Positions 1 through 7,000 of a stretch of 11,960 nt of DNA are shown piece by piece. Source of the DNA: Fidelibacterota bacterium (lineage in GTDB: Bacteria > Fidelibacterota > Marinisomatia > SCGC-AAA003-L08 > D37C17). A program made the position numbers and the translations under genes. Each line of letters begins with the position of its first letter. The first letter of the stretch is position 1. Below the pieces are notes generated by a model. It saw nothing but the letters and a program-made list of their open reading frames with translations, was not told where the DNA came from and made no database searches. The stretch lies in NCBI GenBank assembly GCA_018671635.1, contig JABHHG010000097.1, positions 1-11,960 on the forward strand. The letters run 5' to 3'.

Positions 1-25
1 AATTCATCATATTATTTTAATAAAA

Positions 26-31
26 AAAGGA
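26..31 (+). promoter_or_regulatory. Shine-Dalgarno site of the first subunit gene
   Basis: AAAGGA lies eight bases upstream of the ATG at 40. It is the clearest ribosome binding site in the window apart from the AGGA before the chaperone gene. The other cluster genes start 2 to 35 bases after the preceding stop with little or no recognisable site. A good site on the first gene fits a highly expressed leading subunit. The 39 bases before the gene are too few and too AT-rich to call a promoter. Confidence 0.55.
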
Positions 32-39
32 TACGAACA

Positions 40-672
40 ATGAACCTGAAAACAATACTAGGAATATTATTAATTGGAACTGGCCTTTACGGGCAAAACA
101 CTAATGATGGTCCTGTAACCATAACCTCTACCGGGACTGTTCCCTTTGTAGTTTCTTTTAACTCGGATGGTAACGGAGAAGATGCGACTGATGACTTGAC
201 TGAGACTGGGGGAGATTTTGCGACTGTACTTGATGATGACTATGATCGTACAACGGATGATGTTACCACTAACTACTTTGCTATTGACAATATTTTAGTT
301 TGTAATGACTTTGATGCTAATCATTTGGTAGTTGTTAAGCTATTGAAAGGTGGCTGGACATTACCTGCTAGTTATGCCGGTGCAAAAACGACGGGAGCCA
401 CAGATACTGGTGAATTTCTGGTTAAGGTTAATGTAACATCAGCTGGATATCCCTCAAATGCTTCCGAAGGACTTGTGGCATCCGGTACATTTGGCACTCA
501 ATATACTGGTCTTGCAGAAACTGCAACTGAAGTTATGGTGGGTGGTTTAGCTGCACACGGTGTTGAAGATGCGGCCTTTGATGTTGATGCCAGAGTACTG
601 ATGGATTGGCTTACGGATATTCCAGGTACTTATACCGTTGCCCTGACAATTTCAGTTGAAGAAGGTAGTTAA
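40..672 (+). CDS. Secreted fibre-subunit (pilin-like) protein, copy 1
   Basis: A 210-residue exported protein. The signal peptide is residues 1-18 (MNLKTILGILLIGTGLYG), with likely cleavage before Q19. The mature part begins with a beta-strand-like stretch containing TGTVPF, then a very acidic Asp-rich segment (about residues 45-75). After that come a GGWTLPASY block and a C-terminal motif, ARVLMDWLTDIPGTY (184-198), followed by an alternating hydrophobic strand TVALTISV. The same blocks recur in the next two genes: TGSGTIPF, GTWTLPAAY, AHGVE-x-AAF and VLLDWDTDIPGAY in the protein at 1254. The three are therefore paralogues. It has a single Cys (in VCNDF), so no internal disulfide. Small beta-rich secreted proteins beside a PapD-like chaperone and an outer-membrane barrel suggest a major structural subunit of a surface fibre. 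I do not recognise a named family, and the role is inferred. G+C is visibly higher here than in the downstream genes. Confidence 0.8.
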   Translation: MNLKTILGILLIGTGLYGQNTNDGPVTITSTGTVPFVVSFNSDGNGEDATDDLTETGGDFATVLDDDYDRTTDDVTTNYFAIDNILVCNDFDANHLVVVKLLKGGWTLPASYAGAKTTGATDTGEFLVKVNVTSAGYPSNASEGLVASGTFGTQYTGLAETATEVMVGGLAAHGVEDAAFDVDARVLMDWLTDIPGTYTVALTISVEEGS

Positions 673-707
673 TATAATTATATAGATTTATATTTTAGTA
701 CTCTAAT

Positions 708-1247
708 ATGTTATGGAGAAAATTACTATTCATAATTATGGTACAGTTTGTTTTCTCCACAGATTACAGCCGTCAAATAAAAGTTGATTTCAATGGTGAG
801 GATAGGGACCTCACCTCTATCAATTGGAATGGTACTAATATAGATTTTACGACGGTGAACATTTCTGCTTTGGATGCAGGATATATAGAGATTCAGGATT
901 TGGTAGTTATAAGCGAATTATCCTCTAACTCTCAAATTAAGATAACTGCAACCCATGGGGGCTGGAGTACACTGCCAACGGGATATACTGGAGATAAAAC
1001 CAGCTCTACTGGGGATGTGCAAATTAAAATAGATAATTTGGCTAGTGGGTTTTATGTATATTCAGGATCCAACTATGGAAATGAATATACTGCAATTTCA
1101 AACAGTGGAAGTGATCATATAATAGAAACGGCTGGGGCAGTCTCTGGATTAACAGCGGATATAAATGCCCGTGTTCTCTTGGACTGGTCAACAGATATTA
1201 CAGGCAATTACGTTTTATCACTGGATTTTACGGTAACAAATTACTAA
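708..1247 (+). CDS. Secreted fibre-subunit (pilin-like) protein, copy 2
   Basis: A 179-residue exported protein, paralogue of its neighbours. The signal peptide is residues 1-17 (MLWRKLLFIIMVQFVFS), with probable cleavage before TDYSRQ. The mature protein shares with the 1254 gene the order TTVNIxAxDAxxIE (versus ATVDIDAYDADFLE), then GGWSTLPTGY, and ends with ARVLLDWSTDITGNY (154-168) and a terminal beta-strand VLSLDFTV. The usual Pro of the DIPG motif is Thr here. It lacks the acidic N-terminal segment of copy 1 and the AHGVE block, making it the most divergent of the three. There are no Cys residues in the mature part. It starts 35 bases after the previous stop without a clear ribosome binding site and is probably co-transcribed. 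Likely a major or secondary structural subunit; function is inferred from context. Confidence 0.78.
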   Translation: MLWRKLLFIIMVQFVFSTDYSRQIKVDFNGEDRDLTSINWNGTNIDFTTVNISALDAGYIEIQDLVVISELSSNSQIKITATHGGWSTLPTGYTGDKTSSTGDVQIKIDNLASGFYVYSGSNYGNEYTAISNSGSDHIIETAGAVSGLTADINARVLLDWSTDITGNYVLSLDFTVTNY

Positions 1248-1253
1248 ATAATT

Positions 1254-1847
1254 ATGATGAATTATAAAAAAAATAGAATTAATCTGATATTTGTCTTTCT
1301 CGCTATGATCTTTGCTGACACTGATGCGGATGTTGCCGTAACCGGGTCAGGTACAATCCCATTCTGTGCATCTTGGACAAGCAGTACAACAGCACCCAGT
1401 TATGCCACAGTTGATATTGATGCCTATGATGCAGATTTTTTAGAATTTGCAAGTATTATCGCGGTAACTGATTTTGATGCGAATTATGCGTTTAATATAA
1501 CTGCAACTAAGGGTACATGGACCCTTCCTGCTGCCTATGATGTTACAAATGGAGCAAAGAAGGCGAACGGTTCAGACAGTGATTTTTTAATTAAAGTTAC
1601 TGACATAACTGTGGGAACAACTCCTGCATCATCTGGGGGTTTTGCCGTAGCCAATTCACATGATTCATATCAGGCCGCCACTACGAGTGGTGCTGTCATT
1701 GCATCCGGAGGGAGTACCTCATCAGGTTCGGCTCACGGCGTTGAAAGTGCAGCCTTTAACATTGATGGCAAAGTTCTATTAGATTGGGATACGGATATCC
1801 CAGGTGCCTATGCCTTATCTATTACTATTACAGTTGCATCTCAATAA
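1254..1847 (+). CDS. Secreted fibre-subunit (pilin-like) protein, copy 3
   Basis: A 197-residue exported protein starting six bases after the preceding stop. ATG at 1254 and ATG at 1257 are adjacent and either could be used. The signal peptide runs to about residue 21 (core INLIFVFLAMIFA), with cleavage before DTDADV. The mature part has TGSGTIPFCASW, DIDAYDADFLEFASII, GTWTLPAAY, a Gly/Ser/Thr-rich loop (about 120-155), then SAHGVESAAF and GKVLLDWDTDIPGAY (172-186) with final strand ALSITITV. It is closest to copy 1 (AHGVE-x-AAF and DIPG motifs shared). The hydrophobic alternating C-terminal strand resembles the last strand of chaperone-usher pilins, but I cannot assign a family. An open frame reading in from 1784 overlaps its end; it is only an upstream extension of the chaperone frame, not a true overlap. 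Confidence 0.8.
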   Translation: MMNYKKNRINLIFVFLAMIFADTDADVAVTGSGTIPFCASWTSSTTAPSYATVDIDAYDADFLEFASIIAVTDFDANYAFNITATKGTWTLPAAYDVTNGAKKANGSDSDFLIKVTDITVGTTPASSGGFAVANSHDSYQAATTSGAVIASGGSTSSGSAHGVESAAFNIDGKVLLDWDTDIPGAYALSITITVASQ

Positions 1848-1870
1848 ATCACCTTTTATTAATTAAATTC

Positions 1871-1874
1871 AGGA
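1871..1874 (+). promoter_or_regulatory. AGGA ribosome binding site fixing the chaperone start at 1880
   Basis: AGGA ends five bases before the ATG at 1880 and overlaps the alternative ATG at 1874, which therefore could not use it. The reading frame is open upstream to an ATG at 1784 inside the preceding gene, but that extension would bury the signal peptide. The 1880 start is preferred. Confidence 0.55.
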
Positions 1875-1879
1875 TGATC

Positions 1880-3034
1880 ATGAAATTCCTACCTAAAATA
1901 TTCCAAATCAGGAATATTTTTTTATATACATTATATATTATTAATTTTTGTTTTGCTCAGTTTCAGGTATCTCCTATGCTGATTGAACAATATATAGATA
2001 ATAATCAGTCAGCAGTGTCAATTATTAATATTAGTAATAATAAAGATTCTCAGCTTGATTTAAAAATTTATTTAAAAGATCGGGCATTTATTGATGGGAT
2101 TCAGACTGAGGCCCTTCCCGGTACCTTTGAACGGTCATGCTCAGATTGGATTTTTTTTACACCAAGTAAACTCTCTCTGAATGCTAAAGAAACTAAATCA
2201 ATCAGAATAAATATGGAAGTACCTGATTCTGCCGTTGGGACTTATTGGTCAACATTATATATTGAAGAATCCTCAACCCCTACTCCCCGCGTGGCTGAAT
2301 TCAAAGGGCATACAATAAATTTAGATGTAAATATGAGGATGGGCGTATTGATAACAGAGACTGTACCGGGAACCATAGTAAAGGATGGAAGGGTAGAATC
2401 TATTAATATATCATACGATACATTTGGTTTAGATGAAGATATATCGAAAGATAAAAGAACTATAGATATGTTTCAGGCTCTCAACAAACCTGAAATTATT
2501 CGAAATTGGATTTATATTCAAGATGATGATTTAAAAGCTGAATTTGAAAAAATAAATGTTCCAGAAAGTATATCTAATAAATTAAGGTATACGGGTATCG
2601 GCACTCCAAAAGGATTAATGAAGGTATTGCACAAATTAATTACAGGTACAGAAAATTTAATTGATGATAAGGGTGAAATAGTAGATAGAGATTATGTACA
2701 ATTAATAGAAAAGTTATATTCCACTATCAAAAAATTAGAATCCAAGGTAAGCAATAAAAAGAATGCGTTTATAAATTTTTCGTATTTTAACAGCGGTAAT
2801 GCAATATCAAAATGTACCGGCTGGATCGAGTTTAGAGATATAGATGGACTTACAGTAAAAAGAGTTGAATTGAATGAAATTTCTAAAATATATCCAATGG
2901 AAAGAGAAAATTTCCAGATTACAATTCCAAATGATTTAGAATCGGGCGAATATTCTGCTCTTGCGATAATAGATTATGGAGGAGCACGATTAGTTGCCGG
3001 AGAGATAATATTTGAATTTGAGAAACCCAAATAA
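1880..3034 (+). CDS. PapD-like periplasmic fimbrial chaperone with helical insertion
   Basis: A 384-residue exported protein. The signal peptide is residues 1-26 (core IFLYTLYIINFCFA) with cleavage before Q27. Domain 1 (27-165) reads like the N-terminal Ig-like domain of pilus chaperones: a QVSPMLIE first strand, SAVSIINISNN, a DWIFFTPSKLSL block followed by KSIRINMEVP, then GTYWSTLYIEE. Domain 2 starts at about 170 (VESINISYD) and resumes at about 296 (AFINFSYFNSGN... GWIEFRDIDG... SGEYSALAIIDYGG). Between them, residues 181-293 form a charged, helix-predicting stretch that standard PapD-family chaperones (usually about 220-250 residues) lack, which explains the extra length. The expected role is capping and folding fibre subunits in the periplasm and delivering them to the outer-membrane assembly protein. 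It sits between the two sets of subunit genes. The family assignment is by fold-like pattern, since I see no invariant PapD signature; other Ig-like envelope proteins remain possible. Confidence 0.65.
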   Translation: MKFLPKIFQIRNIFLYTLYIINFCFAQFQVSPMLIEQYIDNNQSAVSIINISNNKDSQLDLKIYLKDRAFIDGIQTEALPGTFERSCSDWIFFTPSKLSLNAKETKSIRINMEVPDSAVGTYWSTLYIEESSTPTPRVAEFKGHTINLDVNMRMGVLITETVPGTIVKDGRVESINISYDTFGLDEDISKDKRTIDMFQALNKPEIIRNWIYIQDDDLKAEFEKINVPESISNKLRYTGIGTPKGLMKVLHKLITGTENLIDDKGEIVDRDYVQLIEKLYSTIKKLESKVSNKKNAFINFSYFNSGNAISKCTGWIEFRDIDGLTVKRVELNEISKIYPMERENFQITIPNDLESGEYSALAIIDYGGARLVAGEIIFEFEKPK

Positions 3035-3036
3035 AG

Positions 3037-3510
3037 ATGAAGGTCATATTAGTCAGCATATTATTATCTTGTACTTTATTACTTTTTGGGCGCACTACTA
3101 GAAAAATTAGCGTAAATGTGTCAATTGAACCAACACAGCGATTGACATTACTAAGCTCAACACAATTTTCTGAGCTTGCAGCGAATCATTTAGATAATGG
3201 ATATAATCAACTGGAAAGCTGTGTCAAACTTGAAGTGAAAAGCAATGTACCATGGGTTTTGATTGCTTATAATGATTCTTTTAATGAACAAACAAAGAAT
3301 AATTATAAAGTAAAAGCCTCAGGGAACCCATATGTAGCCCTTACCCAATCAGAAGTTTTACTAATGAAGTCAAACTCCCCAACAAATGGTGAAATAATTA
3401 ATATTGATTGTAAACGACTAGTTAGTTGGGATACTACAAAACCAGGACATTGGGAATTTTCACCATTATTTAAACTCCTCCCATTAACTGAAAATTGGAT
3501 TAATTATTAA
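3037..3510 (+). CDS. Secreted minor-subunit-like protein
   Basis: A 157-residue exported protein starting two bases after the chaperone stop, so translation is probably coupled. The signal peptide is MKVILVSILLSCTLLLFG with cleavage near residue 18. The mature protein starts with alternating residues (RKISVNVSIEP), has a CVKLEVKSNVPWVLIAYND block near the middle and ends with CKRLVSWDTTKPGHW (about 125-139) plus a terminal strand. The last motif matches the W-x-T-x-x-P-G-x-[YW] motif of the three upstream subunits and of the next gene. The mid block (hydrophobic-SN-x-x-W-x-L) matches IRIDSENEWDLYI of the next protein, so these two form a second subgroup. Two Cys in the mature region could form a disulfide. 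A minor, tip or adaptor subunit is the best guess, based on context only. Confidence 0.7.
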   Translation: MKVILVSILLSCTLLLFGRTTRKISVNVSIEPTQRLTLLSSTQFSELAANHLDNGYNQLESCVKLEVKSNVPWVLIAYNDSFNEQTKNNYKVKASGNPYVALTQSEVLLMKSNSPTNGEIINIDCKRLVSWDTTKPGHWEFSPLFKLLPLTENWINY

Positions 3511-3515
3511 TAGAA

Positions 3516-3994
3516 ATGAATATATATTATTTTTTCTAATTGGGATTAGTTTTTGTTCAAGCCTCCAAATTTCCCAATCTAAGATTATACTTTCTAATAT
3601 TTCTGAAGAAGAATTAGATCTTGGATATAGTATAGCGGATTATAATTTTACCTCTCCTTTTGAAATCCGGATTGATAGCGAAAATGAATGGGATCTATAT
3701 ATACAATCTGAAGATCTAAATCTGATGAGCAATAATGCAACAATTCCGATTCAAAAAATCCAATGGAAAAAAAGTATAGATCACGAGGCAGCATATAGGC
3801 CACTCAGCTATGAAAAAACCTGGGTAGGCTCAAGCCAACAGTATAAAAATGGTATCATTGAATTAAATTTTAGGATGATGTTAAGCTGGACCACGTATCC
3901 AGGTGAATATTCTGTGCCGATAGAATTAATTGTCGAAGATAAGTCTCATATATCAAGAAAAAGAAAATTAATAAAAACAAAGCAAGACAATTAA
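3516..3994 (+). CDS. Secreted minor-subunit-like protein, 5' end frameshifted
   Basis: The open frame has its first ATG at 3725 (89 residues), but the same frame is open back to 3488 with clear protein signal: a hydrophobic stretch LFFLIGISFCSS, then LQISQSKIILSN and SPFEIRIDSENEWDLYI. The natural ATG at 3516, five bases after the previous stop, reads MNIYYFF and then hits a stop at 3537. Adding one T to the T run at 3530-3535 joins it to MNIYYFFLIGISFCSS..., giving a normal signal peptide and a protein of about 159 residues, matching its 157-residue neighbour. An ATT start at 3506 is an alternative needing no frameshift. The protein has an IPIQKIQW block, a RPLSYEK block and the C-terminal motif FRMMLSWTTYPGEYSVPIELIV, as in the other subunits, then a basic tail (SRKRKLIKTK). 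Probable minor subunit. Either the sequence has a base error or the gene is mutated. Confidence 0.65.
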
Positions 3995-4000
3995 GATAAG

Positions 4001-7000
4001 ATGCGACTTCATTCATCTAAGCTTTTATTTTATTCTATAATTTTTAACACAATTTTACTCTCCCAAAATCTCGTTCAAAAAGATGGGTTTGCCTTCAACT
4101 TTCCTGAAAAAGGCTATGAAGGAACACCCATGGTATTTGATGTATCTCCAGTCAATCCAGAATATCTGTATTTATGGGAATTTGGACATAGCAGTCAGTA
4201 CTCAGTTTTTAATTGGCGTAAATATGAAGACCGTTCCATGGGCTCGAGAGTAGAATTCACATATCCAGGGCAAGGGAAAAATAATGGATATATCGTAAAG
4301 GTAGAAATCTATAAAGACAATATATCTAAAGCTACAAAAGTCACTGAATACGAGACATTTATTCCTGTATACAATGTTCCACCAACCGTGACAATGGTAG
4401 AAGCTCCAATAGAAGGAGTGGAAGGTGAAAGACTCTTTTTTAAAGCAAGCCACACAGATCCAAGCGCTGTAGATAAGCATACTTACTATTGGAATTTTGG
4501 GGATGATACAAATCAACAAGGACCATTTGATAGTTATGATAATAGTAATCAAATTGAACATGAGTATTATAACGATGGACTATTCAACATCATGGCAATT
4601 GCGATGGATGATGATGGAGATGCGGATACCATATATCATCAGATAACAATAAAAAATGTTCCACCTGTATTAGAAAATATAAAACATAAAGAAAGTGCTA
4701 ATGAAGGAGAGAGAGTATCTTTTAGGTCCGAGTTCTCCGATCAGGGAATTAATGATATTCATACTTTTGTATGGAACTTTGGTGATGGTAACGTTGACAC
4801 TTCATTTAATAATTTGATTGATTATACATATGAAGATAACGATACTTATGAAATTGAATTAATCATCTTTGATGAAGCGCTAGATTCAGATACAATCAAG
4901 TCTGAAATCACTATTCAAAATGTAGCCCCTAAAATAAAAGGGGTAATTCCCAAAAATGCTGAAGAAGGAAAACCCGTATTTTTATCACTGGTCATATACG
5001 ATGAAGGTGAAAATGATACCCATAAAATTTATTGGGATCTAGGTGATGGGATTCAAGATTCTACTATGGAATTCACTCATCAATATGTGGATGATGGTGA
5101 ATATACGATCAATATTTCTGTTGAGGATGATGATGGAGGAACTGATGTCTGGGTACAAAAAATTACAATTTTTAATGTTGATCCAACACTTGAATTTTCA
5201 ATTCCCGATACAGCCTCTGAAGGTGATACCTTGAAATTTGAAGTTAATGCTACAGATTTGGGAATTAATGATACTTTTACCTACCTTTGGAATTTTGGTG
5301 ATGGCACTATTGATTCTGTACAAGCAATAACAAAAGTTTACAAAGATAATGGGGATTATAAAATTTACGTTACCGTGAAAGATGATGATAATGGCTCTGT
5401 AACGGAAGAAAAAAATATAATCATAAATAATGTTCCCCCAACTCTCTCTGCTACAATCCCACTCAAACAATATGAAGGAAGTAAAGTTGAAATATCAGCC
5501 AACGTTGCAAGTGATCCTGGTACTGATGATAGTCATACTTTTACATTCAATTATGGAGACGGCACAATCTCTGAAGAGCCCTCCCATATTTATCAAGACA
5601 ACGATGAATATGAAATTGAAATCATACTTTCGGATGATGATGGTGGCAGTGACACGTTAAAGCAGAATATCTCCATCATTAATCTTCCTCCAGAAATTTT
5701 AGGTGAACTTCCCAATAAATCTAATGAGGGTCAGAATTTAAATTTTCAAATTACAATTGAAGATCCTGGTAATCTAGATACACATACATATTTCTGGGAC
5801 TATGGTGACGGATCTTATGATTCTACATTATTAACTCAACATGTTTACCAAGATAATGGTGAATATAAATTGATGGTGAGGGTTATTGATGATGATGGCG
5901 GCGTGGATTCCCTGGAACACCTGGTTAATGTTTTAAATCTGCCTCCAATACTTTCTGCATCATTTACATCCTCATCAAAGGTACAGATTCCTGAAGATCA
6001 GGGAGGTAGTAAAGAAATGGATGTAATTACACAGACAATTGATATTTCACAAACTGAGATGGAACATTCTAGCCCGACAGGTGATAGGAATGCATCAGTT
6101 ATATTTAATGCTTCTGTGATTGATTCAGGGCTAGTAGATACCCACACTTTTTCATGGGATTTTGGAGATGGGACTACGAGTACAGAAGCTAATATAGAAC
6201 ACATCTATTCAAGCAATGGTGTATTTCCCATAACTATGATAGTAATGGATGATGATTATGGGTCTGATACACTTAGCCAAACAATAATGGTGACCAATGT
6301 AACACCTGCGCTGGGGGCCACCCTACTTACCCCAGACAGTCTCTATCAATCAATAATTATACTTCCACTTGATGTCGAAGGAGCAAAAGAGGGAAATACT
6401 TTTTCATGGGATTTTGGAGATGGAGACACCACAAAAGCATCTATGCCCACTCATGCTTACAATGAAAATGGTGATTACTTGTTAACTGCTCGTGTTATTG
6501 ATTTAGCTGGGAACATTGGACTTAATTTTAAAAAAATTAATGTAAATGGTCGACATCCTTCCATATTACCTTTTGAAGATGATAAAGAATTAGAGGGATT
6601 GGTCGATTCAGGGAACAGTCTACAATTCTTCTCAAAAGATTATTTTTCAATTTCGAGTCGTAGGCAAATCACATATTCTCCCAATTCTTTTCCGACCTTG
6701 GTTTATACATTAGAAAATTTTACAGATAAAAAAACAGATGTAAATATAAATCTGATCTTACCTGATGGATGGAAAATTATCTCTTTAAATACACCTGAGA
6801 CTTTAGAAGCATATTCTAAAGAAAGGGTACGAGTCACGTTCTATATACCTAATAATGAAAAAGCGGATAATATTCATAAAATCCGTTTGATTGCACAAAT
6901 CGGTGACTATGACCATATGGTATCTATTATGTCAGGTGTAGATATAAAAATACATGAAAAACCAGCCTTTGGCTTAGAAGCATATCGTGAAAATGAAGAG

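Noticed and set aside
1784..1879. Upstream extension of the chaperone gene overlapping the third subunit gene
   Set aside because: The extension encodes a Tyr-rich stretch unlike an exported N-terminus, would hide the signal peptide, and the AGGA site points to 1880.
3067..3072. Lipoprotein lipobox around Cys12 of the 3037 protein
   Set aside because: LLSC has an unusual -2 residue, the hydrophobic stretch continues past the Cys, and no upstream region long enough for a type II signal is present.
3530..3535. Programmed transcriptional slippage on the T run
   Set aside because: Six T is shorter than the runs usually needed for efficient slippage; a base error or a mutation is simpler.
3725..3994. 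ATG at 3725 as the true start of an 89-residue gene
   Set aside because: It would leave a 214-base gap that contains clear coding signal in the same frame, and would lack the signal peptide that all its neighbours have.
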